From NCBI GenBank assembly GCA_964559125.1, contig CAZLGW010000034.1, forward strand, positions 1 to 63,020: a stretch of DNA of 63,020 nucleotides, given 5' to 3'. The position numbers and the translations under genes were made by a program. Below the pieces are notes generated by a model. That model was not told the origin of the DNA, ran no database searches, and saw only the letters and a program-made list of their open reading frames with translations. Positions 51,659 to 61,229 of this stretch are shown here, in pieces (position 1 is the first letter of the stretch; each line of letters starts with the position of its first letter). The stretch is from Ravibacter sp964559125. GTDB lineage: Bacteria > Bacteroidota > Bacteroidia > Cytophagales > Spirosomataceae.

Positions 51659-53401
51659 CTACAATTGTTTCTTCTTCACCTGGTCCATGATATAATCGGA
51701 AGTTCTCCAGGAAAGAGCCATGATCGTCCAGGTAGGATTTTTGTCCGCCTGCGAAACAAACGACGCGCCATCGGCCACAAAGATGTTTTTCGTATCATGG
51801 GCCTGGGCATATTGATTGACTGCAGAAGTTCTGGGATCATTCCCCATCCTGGCAGTGCCGACTTCGTGAATGATCTGTCCTGGCAGCGCCAGGCCGTAGT
51901 CATTTTCCGGGCCTGGTTTCGTTCCGAGGGGTACGCCACCCATGGCGTGGATCAGCTCTTCGAAGGTCTCGTGCATATGTTTTGCCTGGAGCCGTTCGTA
52001 ATCGCTCCACTTGTAGTTGAAGCGCAGCACCGGGATCCCGTATTTATCTACCACGTTAGGGTCGATTTCGCAATAGTTTTCGGCAACAGCTACCGCCTCG
52101 CCGCGTCCTGCAAAGCCGACGTTGGCACCGTAGAATCTCCTGTAGTCTTCTTTGAGAGAGGATCCGTAGCCACCGGCTTTCCTGGCTACCCCGTCCTTGG
52201 TCGGGTATTTACCGTTCATAGACTCGATGCCGAATCCGAAACCGTAGGAAGGCATGTGCATGCCGCCGCCGTACTCAATATGGTAGCCTCTCGGGAAATC
52301 CAGCTTTTTATTATCCAGCCACCATGGGGTATAGACGTGCATACCGCCTACGCCGTCCTCGTTATACCGCTTGCGGTCCATCAGATGCGGAAGAAATGCG
52401 CCTCTTGAAGCGCCGGTAGAATCATGCAGGTATTTGCCGACCACCCCGCTGGAATTTGCCAGCCCGTTAGGGTTTCGCGGGGACTTTGAATTCAGAAGGA
52501 TACGGGAGGTTTCGCAGGCGCTGGCTGCCAGGATCACTATCTTGGCATTGACCGTCTGCTCGCTGAGGGTCTGGGTATCGATATACGAAACACCTGTTGC
52601 CAGGCCGGTCTGCGGGTCGGTGATGACCTCGCGCGCCATAGCGTTGTTGATCAGCGTGACATTGCCCGTTTTCAGAGCCGGAATGACAAGGACCGAAGAA
52701 GATGAGAAATCGGCATACGCCTGGCAGGCCCTGCCGCACTGGCGGCAATAGAAACAAACCCCGCGCTCATTGTTAATGGGTTCGGTCAGTATCGAAAGCC
52801 TTGACGGGATTACAGGGATATTGGTTTTCTTTCCGGCCTCGGCAAGCATCAGCTCATGAAGCCTCGGCTTGGGGGGGCGCAGGAAGATCCCGTCGGGCTC
52901 ATTCGGGAGATTTTCCACCGTCCCGAAAACACCTATCAGCTTATCTACCTGGTCGTAATAGGGCTTTACGGTATCATATGAAATAGGCCAGTCTTCGCCC
53001 AGCCCGTCGATACTTTTTCTTTTGAAATCTTTGGGGCCGAACCTGAGAGAAATCCTTCCCCAGTGATTGGTACGCCCGCCCAGCATTCTCGATCTGAACC
53101 ATTCAAACTGCGTTCCGTTTTTCCGTGTATAGGGTTCACCTTCTATTTCCCAGCCTCCCCATGCGGCATCAAAGTCACCGAATGGCCTGGTAGTGCTGGC
53201 GCCGCGTCTGGGAGACTCCCATGGCCAGCGTAACTGCGTGATGTATTTCGGATCGGCAGGATCAAAATAACCACCTGCTTCGAGTAAAACGACCTTGGCG
53301 CCTGCTTTTGAAAGCTGGTAGGCAGCCATACCTCCACCGGCACCCGACCCGACTATCGCTACATCGTACTGGGTCGCTTTTTGTTTAATCTGAAAACTCA
53401 T
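51659..53401 (-). CDS. GMC family oxidoreductase (sugar/glucoside dehydrogenase type)
   Basis: The 580-residue flavoprotein has an FAD-binding Rossmann motif (VAIVGSGAGGGMAAYQL, residues 12-28), a Cys-rich patch (CFYCRQCGRACQAY) that is typical of the gluconate/glucoside-3-dehydrogenase branch, and the GMC_oxred_C domain with HEVGTARMGNDP and NPTWTIMALSWR at the end. It has no signal peptide and likely rides out with the Tat-signal subunit encoded after it. Substrates in this branch are sugars or glycosides, oxidised at C2 or C3. ATG 53401 is preferred over TTG 53443. It lacks a local transporter or regulator. Confidence 0.92.
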   Translation of the reverse strand: MSFQIKQKATQYDVAIVGSGAGGGMAAYQLSKAGAKVVLLEAGGYFDPADPKYITQLRWPWESPRRGASTTRPFGDFDAAWGGWEIEGEPYTRKNGTQFEWFRSRMLGGRTNHWGRISLRFGPKDFKRKSIDGLGEDWPISYDTVKPYYDQVDKLIGVFGTVENLPNEPDGIFLRPPKPRLHELMLAEAGKKTNIPVIPSRLSILTEPINNERGVCFYCRQCGRACQAYADFSSSSVLVIPALKTGNVTLINNAMAREVITDPQTGLATGVSYIDTQTLSEQTVNAKIVILAASACETSRILLNSKSPRNPNGLANSSGVVGKYLHDSTGASRGAFLPHLMDRKRYNEDGVGGMHVYTPWWLDNKKLDFPRGYHIEYGGGMHMPSYGFGFGIESMNGKYPTKDGVARKAGGYGSSLKEDYRRFYGANVGFAGRGEAVAVAENYCEIDPNVVDKYGIPVLRFNYKWSDYERLQAKHMHETFEELIHAMGGVPLGTKPGPENDYGLALPGQIIHEVGTARMGNDPRTSAVNQYAQAHDTKNIFVADGASFVSQADKNPTWTIMALSWRTSDYIMDQVKKKQL

Positions 53402-53546
53402 CCTGTTTCTATTCTGAAAAGTGTATTGCCTTTGCCTGATCAAACAGACATTTTTGAAATATTACTGCTAAAGAGCATAATTAGTACCAATTTTACTTCA
53501 TAGAAAATGCTGCCGGCATTAATTTAGAACGGTTTAAAATATGTAC

Positions 53547-53647
53547 CCTCGACTACGCTCAGGCGGCGGGACGGAGTTGAAGAACAACACCCGGACGGAG
53601 CTGAAGAACGGCATGGGGGCGGGACTGACGAACGGAGCCGAAGTACG
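53547..53647. repeat. Dispersed and tandem degenerate repeats
   Basis: 53547-53563 (cctcgactacgctcagg) is the reverse complement of the gagcgtagtcgag core seen at 27513-27557. It is followed by loose ~24-bp units (gggacggagttgaagaac at 53568, cggacggagctgaagaac at 53592, then a more decayed unit). No gene is seen in 53402-53724 beyond these repeats. Confidence 0.6.
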
Positions 53648-53724
53648 GTGCCAGAGGAGAATAATCTCTTTGATTTTAAGGCAGAATGGCTAAGTTGTTG
53701 TAATATTGCCTTTCGTAATAAAGT

Positions 53725-54957
53725 ATGCAAATAGAAGATTTAGATTTTGACAAGGGACTGCTGGAAGGAATGCAGTCGATGGGGTATAAAACCCTTACTC
53801 CCGTTCAGCAGTTGGCAATCCCGGTTATCATGGCAGGTAAAGACCTCATTGCCTGTGCGCAGACCGGAACCGGAAAAACGGCCGCTTACCTGCTCCCGGT
53901 ATTGAACCACATCATAAATTCCGAGAAAAAGCACCTGAATACCCTGATCGTCGCTCCGACGAGAGAACTGGCTATCCAGATCGACCAGCAGGTGGAGGCA
54001 TTGGGATATTTTATCCCGGTAAGCTCAATAGCAGTATACGGGGGCGGATCCGGAGCCGATTGGGATCAGCAGCGTAAGGCGCTGAGGCTCGGTGCTGAGC
54101 TTGTAATTGCCACACCGGGCCGACTCATCGCTATGCTGGCTTCGGGCGAGGTCAAATTTGACCAGTTGGAGCACCTGATACTCGATGAAGCCGACAGGAT
54201 GCTGGATATGGGCTTTTCGGAAGACATCCTGAAGATCATCAGCTATCTTCCGAAAAAGAGGCAAACCCTGCTCTTTTCTGCTACCATGCCTCCTAAAATA
54301 AGAAAGCTGGCCAAAGCCATCCTGCACGAACCGGAGGAGGTCAACGTGGCGGTTTCGAAACCCGCGGAGGGCGTGCTCCAGCAGGCTTATATGGTGTATG
54401 ATAATCAGAAAGTCGGCTTGCTGAAGCATATTCTGCAGAACGGCGATTATAATAATATCATCATTTTCTGCTCTACAAAGCAAAGTACCAAGACACTCGA
54501 GAAAGAGCTGCAGAGGCTGGGTATTTCCGTCAAGTCTTTTCATTCGGATCTTGATCAGAAAGAAAGGGAGGAGATCATGCTGCGGTTTAAAAACAAGGAG
54601 CTCAAAATTCTTGTAGGCACAGATATTCTTTCGAGGGGGATAGATGTCGACGGCATCGGTCTCGTCGTTAACTATGATATACCTCCTGATCCTGAAGACT
54701 ATATTCACCGGATAGGACGTACCGCCAGAGCTGAGCGCACCGGTACGGCCATTACTTTTATAAATGATACTTCTTCGAGGAAATTTGCCGGCATTGAAAG
54801 CCTGATGGGGAAGGAAGTTACCAAGGTTCCGCTTCCGGAGCATTTGGGCGCCGCACCTGCTTTTACTCCCTCTAAGGGTAGTTCACAGCCGGTCAGGCGG
54901 TTTAACCGTTTCAGAAAGGGGAATAAAAACAAATCCCGTTCAAATAAAACCAATTAA
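53725..54957 (+). CDS. DEAD-box ATP-dependent RNA helicase (RhlE-like)
   Basis: The 410-residue helicase shows all core motifs: Q motif (GYKTLTPVQQLAIP), Walker A AQTGTGKT, PTRELAIQ, TPGR, DEAD with DRMLDMGF, SAT, the C-terminal ILVGTDILSRGIDVDG and HRIGRTAR. A short basic tail (SQPVRRFNRFRKGNKNKSRS) likely binds RNA. It would unwind RNA in ribosome assembly or mRNA decay. It stands alone, followed by a repeat-rich gap of 111 bp. Confidence 0.96.
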   Translation: MQIEDLDFDKGLLEGMQSMGYKTLTPVQQLAIPVIMAGKDLIACAQTGTGKTAAYLLPVLNHIINSEKKHLNTLIVAPTRELAIQIDQQVEALGYFIPVSSIAVYGGGSGADWDQQRKALRLGAELVIATPGRLIAMLASGEVKFDQLEHLILDEADRMLDMGFSEDILKIISYLPKKRQTLLFSATMPPKIRKLAKAILHEPEEVNVAVSKPAEGVLQQAYMVYDNQKVGLLKHILQNGDYNNIIIFCSTKQSTKTLEKELQRLGISVKSFHSDLDQKEREEIMLRFKNKELKILVGTDILSRGIDVDGIGLVVNYDIPPDPEDYIHRIGRTARAERTGTAITFINDTSSRKFAGIESLMGKEVTKVPLPEHLGAAPAFTPSKGSSQPVRRFNRFRKGNKNKSRSNKTN

Positions 54958-54966
54958 TTTTGTAGA

Positions 54967-55058
54967 AGGCAGCTGTCAGCTATCAGACGTCAGTTATCAG
55001 CTGCGAACAAACCATCTATGAATAAGGGCTGACCGCTGATTGCTGAAAGCTGATAACC
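54967..55058. repeat. Intergenic repeat of the agctgatagctga type
   Basis: Short related words (cagctgtcagctatcag, gtcagttatcagctg, gctgaccgctgattgctgaaagctgata) are repeated in direct and inverted order in the gap between the helicase and the GDSL gene. This matches scattered low-complexity intergenic elements of Bacteroidota. Confidence 0.55.
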
Positions 55059-55068
55059 TTTTACACCA

Positions 55069-55746
55069 ATGAAACAACAGCTATTTTCGTGCATTTTGCT
55101 TTTCATCGCCCTGTTTTCTCTGGCGTTTCATCAGCGTAAAGCCACCAGGGTCATTTTTTTCGGGGACTCCATCACCCAGGGAGGAGTGGGGCCGGTGGGC
55201 TATATTACACAGATGAATAAAGTGCTGGAAAGCAAAGGGTTGTCTTCCCAGTATGAGTTGATCGGAGCGGGCATAGGAGGGAATAAAGTCTACGACCTTT
55301 ACCTGAGGCTGGAAGACGACGTGCTCTCTAAAAAGCCCGATGTGGTTTTTATTTACATAGGAATTAATGATGTGTGGCATAAAAGCTCACATGGGACAGG
55401 CACCGATCCTGAAAAGTTTGTAAAGTTCTATGAGGCCATTATCAGGAAGCTGAAAGCACAGGGAGCAAGAGTGATACTATGTACGCCTACCGTAATCGGG
55501 GAAAAAACCGACGCTTCCAATCAGCAGGACGGAGATCTCAATTTCTATGCTACGCTTATCCGCGAAACTGCTGAGAGGGAAAGCCTGGAGCTTTGCGACC
55601 TGCGTAAGATCTTCCTTGATTTCCTGGCGGAGCATAACCCCAACAACCGCGAAAGAAACATTTTGACTACAGATCGCGTACATCTTAATGAGTTGGGCAA
55701 TGAACTGGTAGCGAAATCGTTTACAGAGGTGCTTTTGAAGAAATGA
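55069..55746 (+). CDS. SGNH/GDSL hydrolase, exported
   Basis: A 225-residue esterase with a signal peptide (LLFIALFSLAFHQR). Block I is FFGDSITQGG with the nucleophile Ser at residue 34, block II has the Gly oxyanion residue in GAGIGGNKVYDL, block III is IGINDVW, and the C-terminal DRVHLNE holds the Asp-His pair. Such enzymes often deacetylate carbohydrates. It is read together with the large glycoside-hydrolase-like gene that starts 7 bp downstream, so it may remove acyl groups from the same substrate. Confidence 0.92.
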   Translation: MKQQLFSCILLFIALFSLAFHQRKATRVIFFGDSITQGGVGPVGYITQMNKVLESKGLSSQYELIGAGIGGNKVYDLYLRLEDDVLSKKPDVVFIYIGINDVWHKSSHGTGTDPEKFVKFYEAIIRKLKAQGARVILCTPTVIGEKTDASNQQDGDLNFYATLIRETAERESLELCDLRKIFLDFLAEHNPNNRERNILTTDRVHLNELGNELVAKSFTEVLLKK

Positions 55747-55753
55747 AACACAC

Positions 55754-58633
55754 ATGAACTTACTTGCATTTCACAACCTGAAAAAGACATTTATTTTATG
55801 GAGTATCCTGGCGCTATGCTGGGGTTTGGGAGACTCCGTATTCGGCCAAACGCAAAACAGGCAACGGTATGTAGGATTGATGCTCCTCAATCTCAGTGAC
55901 GAGGGGAATCACGAGCGTCAGCTTATCAGAATGGCTTCCGATTACGGGTTAAACGCCATTTATCTTACAATTCATTGGGACAAGGTGTATTATGATTCGC
56001 CGGACAAGGCGGACTGGTCGATATATGATGATCAGATTAAATCAGTAGTCGACAGGGGAATGTCACTGGCAATACGTGTCCACCTGACCCGGGCTAAAGG
56101 ACGTCTCAAAGGATTTTGGGACTGGGAAAAGGATGGCCTGAAGGATCACCTTAAAATCTCTCATATGGGGGCTTTTACAGCTACCACCTTCAGGTATAGT
56201 CATGAACCTTCTGCCAATAAAGCCGCGGATTTCGTAAAGGAAGTTACGGAGCGGTATAAGTGGGTACACGACCAGGGGAAGCTTCTTTTTATTTCGGCTT
56301 CCAATACCCCGGAGCAGGAGGCGGGGTATCCGTATGAAAATTTTGAACCTGATACTGACAGGCCTAAGATCTACCCGGCGCTTTTCGACTGCTCTGAACA
56401 GACCACCATCGAATACAGGAATTGGCTTAAAAAGCATTATGGGAAAATTGAACGTCTGAATCACTCCTGGGGAGTGGTGTTTAACTCGTTTGAAGAAGTC
56501 GGTCCTCATATAACCCACTGGGAACCACGCGAAAGTTTTCAGCAGAGATACGGGAAAGACTGGTACCGCTTCCGTCATGAGCAATTGAAAACCTATACAG
56601 AGAAACTGATTTCGGCCGTAAAGTCGGTCTCCCCTACAATCCGCTATGTGTCTGACTACGGCTCGGTAATGGACGGGGGAAGCGGGCTTCGCGGTACTAT
56701 CGCGTTTTCTAACCTGAATGAAAAGGCCGACGGCGTGAAAGTTAACGACCAGATCGGCGCCGATCATCGCTTTAGTACCGATGTGCTCCGCAGCAATCTT
56801 CCCAAAAACGCTTTTGTCGGTAATGAAGTGTTTATTGCGGATTATGTGACCCAGGCTGACGCAGACCGGCAGGTAAATCAGTGTTTCGAACACGGGGCTG
56901 ATATGGTTTGTTTTGTCGTGTCCCTTGAGAAAACACTGGAAAGGGTTCAGGGATCTGTAAGGTCGGCCGTTGCCAGGTGGAAGTCCGCTCCCAGGCCCGA
57001 TATAGTCTATACCGACAGTATTTCGTACAGCCTGGTCAGGGGTATCGACAACAAAAGCATGGCCGAGTTGCTATATGGCGCCTATAGCGCATCGGCCAAT
57101 AAAAGTCCGGGTGGCCCCAGACCAGTAAAAGTAAAGATAGACGACGATATGTTCGTGCCGTCCTATTGGGCTATGGCGGCCAACAAGCTTCCTTACCTTA
57201 AAGTACCCATACCCATGCAGATCAAGGCGTTGGGGAAGCCTTTTTCTTTTGATATTGCCAAAGATCATTTCGGCGATGTAGATGGTTACATCGACAGAAT
57301 CAGGATCGTAAACCTGCCGGGCTGGCTGACTTTCGACGGTGTTACCTTAAAAGGGACCGGAAACTCCCTGGGTGATACCAGGCTGGAAGTCAGGGCAACC
57401 GACGACGAAGGCGGAGAGTTTTCGGCATACCTTACACTCCGGATCGACCCTACCGACAATCCTAATATTCCCCCAAAGCTCCAGATCAACCTGTCGGAGC
57501 TCGTTGCGCGCGTCAATGAAAACTATTCTTACGAACTGCCGAGGGAAATGTTTACCGACGACGACGGCACCGTAACCAGGATAGAAGTGTCCGATTTGCC
57601 GGGTTGGCTGAAATTCTCAAACGGAGTTTTGTCGGGACGTCCGACGCAATTGGGTGAATACCAGGTTACGCTCAAGGCTTATGATAACGAAAATGCTTTT
57701 GTCGAGACCTATCTCAGTCTGAAAGTGAAGGATCAGAGTTTTTTTAATTCGGCCCCTTTTATCGCCAAGCCTATACCGACGCTCTATTCTCCTGAAAACG
57801 AGTTTTTTACTTTTGATATCCCATCAGGAACATTCGTAGATCCGGACGGGTATCTTACACATGTCCAATTGCATGCCCATCCTACCTGGCTGAGCCTGGC
57901 CTTTAACCGTATTGAAGGTCTTCCTCCGGGAAAAGGGGAATATCACTTTTATGTGCGGGCTTTTGACAATATCGGATCTTTTACAGACGCCCCCGTTACG
58001 CTTAAGGTAGAAGAAGCCGCCCTGAGATTTACGCTGCAAAAAGGCGGAGGAGTGAATGACCCTGAAGTAGTCGGACTTATTGAAAAAGGAGCGGTCTACC
58101 ATGTAGATTCGATTCCGCCCCTGCTTAATATAGCGGTAGACGGAAATTACCATTTTGACAGGATCAGGCTGCAGTTGACCGGCCCGTTTCTGCATGAAAT
58201 GCGCACCCGGCGCCATCCCTACACACTGTTTCCCGGAAACGAAGGGTTTGGGCCTGCAATAGGAAGGTATGATCTTTTCGGGGAAGCATACACCTGGGAC
58301 GACTCGTTGTTGTATGTTACTTCAACCTATTTTTATATCTCGAAGGGAACAGACGACGACATTACCGGCGACATGCCGGAATGGACGGCCTATCCGGTAC
58401 CGTTCAGCGATGTCATGAACCTGAAGGCCGGCGACAACCAGGAAGAACCGTACCGTTTTACTATCGTAACGGCGATGGGACAAAAACTGGAGGTACCCGA
58501 AAGGTTTGTAGTACGTACCGGGCCGCTTTACCAGATCAATTTTTCAAATTTCGGCCTGTCCGGAGGGATTTACGTCATCGAGGCTACTCTCGGCGGAGTG
58601 ATCAGGAAGAGGATAAAGGTTGCGAAGGGTTAG
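55754..58633 (+). CDS. Beta-galactosidase-like (GH42-related) protein with Ig-like repeats and T9SS domain
   Basis: A 959-residue secreted protein. After a signal peptide, residues of about 35-420 resemble a TIM-barrel glycoside hydrolase of the beta-galactosidase type (GLNAIYLTIHWDKVYYDS, SNTPEQEAGYPY with a candidate catalytic Glu, FVGNEVFIADY with a second candidate). Three He_PIG/cadherin-like modules follow at about 490-770 (each with a PGWL or PTWL motif: LPGWLTFDG, LPGWLKFSNG, HPTWLSL). The end (from about 880) is a T9SS sorting domain (YPVPFSDVM). The protein is likely surface-displayed and glycan-binding; the substrate is unknown. The GDSL hydrolase gene is directly upstream. Confidence 0.82.
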   Translation: MNLLAFHNLKKTFILWSILALCWGLGDSVFGQTQNRQRYVGLMLLNLSDEGNHERQLIRMASDYGLNAIYLTIHWDKVYYDSPDKADWSIYDDQIKSVVDRGMSLAIRVHLTRAKGRLKGFWDWEKDGLKDHLKISHMGAFTATTFRYSHEPSANKAADFVKEVTERYKWVHDQGKLLFISASNTPEQEAGYPYENFEPDTDRPKIYPALFDCSEQTTIEYRNWLKKHYGKIERLNHSWGVVFNSFEEVGPHITHWEPRESFQQRYGKDWYRFRHEQLKTYTEKLISAVKSVSPTIRYVSDYGSVMDGGSGLRGTIAFSNLNEKADGVKVNDQIGADHRFSTDVLRSNLPKNAFVGNEVFIADYVTQADADRQVNQCFEHGADMVCFVVSLEKTLERVQGSVRSAVARWKSAPRPDIVYTDSISYSLVRGIDNKSMAELLYGAYSASANKSPGGPRPVKVKIDDDMFVPSYWAMAANKLPYLKVPIPMQIKALGKPFSFDIAKDHFGDVDGYIDRIRIVNLPGWLTFDGVTLKGTGNSLGDTRLEVRATDDEGGEFSAYLTLRIDPTDNPNIPPKLQINLSELVARVNENYSYELPREMFTDDDGTVTRIEVSDLPGWLKFSNGVLSGRPTQLGEYQVTLKAYDNENAFVETYLSLKVKDQSFFNSAPFIAKPIPTLYSPENEFFTFDIPSGTFVDPDGYLTHVQLHAHPTWLSLAFNRIEGLPPGKGEYHFYVRAFDNIGSFTDAPVTLKVEEAALRFTLQKGGGVNDPEVVGLIEKGAVYHVDSIPPLLNIAVDGNYHFDRIRLQLTGPFLHEMRTRRHPYTLFPGNEGFGPAIGRYDLFGEAYTWDDSLLYVTSTYFYISKGTDDDITGDMPEWTAYPVPFSDVMNLKAGDNQEEPYRFTIVTAMGQKLEVPERFVVRTGPLYQINFSNFGLSGGIYVIEATLGGVIRKRIKVAKG

Positions 58634-58682
58634 ACGACGCGAAGACGTACGATTTAAAGCTTTTACTCTGCTAATAGTATGC

Positions 58683-58713
58683 TTGCATAATAATATTATT
58701 CCTGCTACTTTTG
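58683..58713 (+). promoter_or_regulatory. Promoter of the acyl-CoA dehydrogenase gene
   Basis: TTG (58683-58685), a 20-bp spacer and TACTTTTG (58706-58713) match the Bacteroidota pattern. A small hairpin (gccgga/tccggc) lies in the ~65-base leader. Confidence 0.65.
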
Positions 58714-58783
58714 TCTTAACAGCCGGAGTTACGGTCCGGCATTTTGGAAAACGAGTTATTTACATCATCATAATATTCTAGAA

Positions 58784-60601
58784 ATGGCTACTGAACAAGC
58801 TAAAGCCCAGACTATTCGCGGTGGCGAATTCATTGTAAGGGAATCTGAAGCGGCGGAAGTTTTTATACCTGAGGAATTTTCCGAGGAACAACTGATGATA
58901 GCGCAGACCTGTGATGACTTCCTGAGAGCGGAGATCTGGCCACGTCTCGGTGATCTGGATGCGGCGAAGAGCCCTGAGCTGATTGCGTCTCTTATGGATA
59001 AAGCCGGGGAGCTTGGGCTGCTGGGAGTGGCAGTTCCGGAGGAATATGGCGGTTTCGGAATGAGCTTCAACACTTCCATGCTGGTTACGGAGCATACAGG
59101 CGCGGGACACTCATTTTCGGTAGCGCTTTCGGCCCATACCGGTATAGGGACATTGCCCATCGTGTATTACGGTAACGAAGACCAGAAAGCAAAATACCTG
59201 CCTAAGCTTGCTTCCGGTGAATGGAAATCGGCCTACTGTCTTACCGAGCCTGATTCAGGATCTGATGCCAATTCCGGGAAAACCAGGGCTATGTTGAGCG
59301 CCGATGGGAAAAGCTATGTGATTAACGGGCAAAAAATGTGGATCACCAACGGAGGGTTTGCCGATGTGTTTATTGTTTTTGCCAAAATAGCGGATGAGAA
59401 CGGGCAGGCGGATAAGAATCTTTCCGCTTTCATTGTGGAAAAGGCCTACGGCGGTATTACCATGAATGAGCCCGAGCATAAAATGGGCATAAAAGGCTCC
59501 GATACCCGGCAGATTTTTTTCAATGACTGCCATGTCCCGGTCGAAAACCTGCTGTCTGAAAGAGGGAACGGCTTCAGGATCGCCGTCAATATACTGAATA
59601 TAGGCCGTATCAAGCTGGCTGCTGCCGCTCTCGGCGGAGCTAAAAAGGTATTGGACGCCGCTATTCAGTACGCAAATGAAAGAAAGCAGTTCGGAGTGGC
59701 AATTGCAGGCTTCGGCGCCATCAAATACAAGCTGGCCGAGATGGCCGTAAGGATCTTTGCCTCGGAATCTGCAGCATACCGGGCCGGTCAGGATATAGAT
59801 AATCTTATTGAGACGTTTAAGGCCGGGGGGATGCCCGATGCAGAAGCCAAACTGAAGGCGCTGGAGGAATTTGCCATCGAATGCGCCATTATGAAGGTGC
59901 ACGGCTCGGAAGTGCTCGACTACGTGGCGGACGAAGGCGTACAGATTTACGGCGGTATGGGCTATAGCGCAGATGCTCCCATGGACAGGGCTTACCGCGA
60001 CAGCCGGATCAACCGCATATTTGAAGGAACGAATGAAATTAACCGCCTCCTTACCGTCGACATGCTGCTTAAGCGTGCAATGAAAGGCCAGATCGACCTG
60101 ATGGGTCCCGCAATGGCCGTTTCCAAGGAGATTCTTTCCATTCCTGATTTCGGAGCTGAAGATGACGATGTACCTTTCGCGGCCGAGAAAAAGATCATCA
60201 GGAACCTTAAGAAGGCTATCCTGATGGTAGCCGGGGCCGCTGTTCAGAAGTTTATGATGTCGCTGTCGGATGAGCAGGAGATCATTATGGATATAGCCGA
60301 TATGGGCATTGAGGTGTATGTTGCCGAATCGGTGCTGCTCCGGGTAGAAAAGCTTGCTCAGATAAAAGGCAGCGACGCGGTAAGCATTCAGCGCAGTATG
60401 GCGCTGGTATACCTGCACGAGGCGGTGGAGAAAGTAGGGAGATCGGGCAGAAGCGCCATTACTTCTTTTGCCGAGGCCGATGAGCTTCGCGTTATGCTGA
60501 TGGGCTTGAAAAGGTTTACGAAAGCAGATCCGGTCAACCTGAAAAATCTACGGAGAGAGATCGCGGAACACTTCATCGCAAAAAACGAATATTCCTTTTA
60601 A
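58784..60601 (+). CDS. Acyl-CoA dehydrogenase
   Basis: The 605-residue flavoenzyme catalyses the first step of fatty-acid beta-oxidation. Middle and C-terminal ACAD signatures are present: YCLTEPDSGSDANSG, MWITNGGFADVF, ERKQFGVAI and QIYGGMGYSADAPMDRAYRD, with the catalytic-type Glu in IFEGTNEINR. Its length (about 200 residues longer than short ACADs) and C-terminal helical extension fit the very-long-chain/ACAD9 type. It has its own promoter and no beta-oxidation partner beside it. Confidence 0.95.
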   Translation: MATEQAKAQTIRGGEFIVRESEAAEVFIPEEFSEEQLMIAQTCDDFLRAEIWPRLGDLDAAKSPELIASLMDKAGELGLLGVAVPEEYGGFGMSFNTSMLVTEHTGAGHSFSVALSAHTGIGTLPIVYYGNEDQKAKYLPKLASGEWKSAYCLTEPDSGSDANSGKTRAMLSADGKSYVINGQKMWITNGGFADVFIVFAKIADENGQADKNLSAFIVEKAYGGITMNEPEHKMGIKGSDTRQIFFNDCHVPVENLLSERGNGFRIAVNILNIGRIKLAAAALGGAKKVLDAAIQYANERKQFGVAIAGFGAIKYKLAEMAVRIFASESAAYRAGQDIDNLIETFKAGGMPDAEAKLKALEEFAIECAIMKVHGSEVLDYVADEGVQIYGGMGYSADAPMDRAYRDSRINRIFEGTNEINRLLTVDMLLKRAMKGQIDLMGPAMAVSKEILSIPDFGAEDDDVPFAAEKKIIRNLKKAILMVAGAAVQKFMMSLSDEQEIIMDIADMGIEVYVAESVLLRVEKLAQIKGSDAVSIQRSMALVYLHEAVEKVGRSGRSAITSFAEADELRVMLMGLKRFTKADPVNLKNLRREIAEHFIAKNEYSF

Positions 60602-60632
60602 AAAGAGCGGCTTTGGCCCTCATGAATTGAAC

Positions 60633-60708
60633 ACACCCGGCGGCGATGTGACTTTTACATAGCTGCCGGGTGTATTGCATATTTCCTGACCGGTCTGGAG
60701 GACAGACC
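60633..60708 (+). terminator. Hairpins after the acyl-CoA dehydrogenase gene
   Basis: A stem with arms acacccggcggc (60633-60644) and gctgccgggtgt (60662-60673), 11 of 12 paired, is followed by a second small stem ggtctg/cagacc (60692-60708) with CTTTTC after it. Together they probably end transcription. Confidence 0.55.
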
Positions 60709-60809
60709 CTTTTCAAAAATACCCTGATCATGTAATTGCAGAATACGATTCTATTGAGGAACTTCGTGTCGGAAGATAGTGCCAGACCCATTCAACTAAT
60801 CTCTTGACT

Positions 60810-61220
60810 ATGAAAACCTTCAAACTTCTGGCGATGGCTACCGTGGTGGCAACCGCCCTGTTGACTGCCTGCAAGAAAGACGATCCTAAGCCTCTTACCG
60901 TGACAGGTTTCTGGACCGGGAAATATGGCAACGGCAATAATTACCCTACCTCCGACTATGCCTTTTTGTTCAGGGGCGATGGCACCGTACGGGTATTCAG
61001 CGGTGGCGCTGATACGGCCTCGGCCGGCGTATCCAAGGCAGAAGGGATTTATTCCTTTCTCGGATCTACGGTAACGGCAAAATACACTTATATGGGGCCT
61101 GGCGGGTTAACGTTTTCCGTAAGCGCAAAGGTCAACAACCAGTTTACTTTTATGGAGGGGACCTGGGGGCCCGGTGACAATACTTCGGGTAACGGGAGGT
61201 ATTTCGTGGTGAAGGAATAG
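60810..61220 (+). CDS. Hypothetical small lipoprotein
   Basis: A 136-residue lipoprotein with signal peptide and lipobox LLTAC followed by KKDD, the usual Bacteroidota surface-export type of acidic tail. The mature part is a small beta-rich domain with regular G/T/Y turns (TGFWTGKYGNG, YAFLFRGDGTVRVFSGG, AKYTYMGPGG, EGTWGPGDNTSGNGRYFVV), like lipocalin-like lipoproteins of Bacteroidota. Function is unknown. ATG 60810 is preferred over the in-frame TTG at 60804. Next gene converges nine bases after the stop. Confidence 0.8.
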   Translation: MKTFKLLAMATVVATALLTACKKDDPKPLTVTGFWTGKYGNGNNYPTSDYAFLFRGDGTVRVFSGGADTASAGVSKAEGIYSFLGSTVTAKYTYMGPGGLTFSVSAKVNNQFTFMEGTWGPGDNTSGNGRYFVVKE

Positions 61221-61229
61221 GGGGGCGTG

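Noticed and set aside
53547..53647. Possible CRISPR array
   Set aside because: The repeated units are only loosely alike, unevenly spaced, with no constant-length spacers and no cas genes nearby.
59255..60418. Minus-strand frame of 387 codons within the acyl-CoA dehydrogenase
   Set aside because: Antisense to catalytic motifs of the real enzyme, with no start signal or domain of its own.
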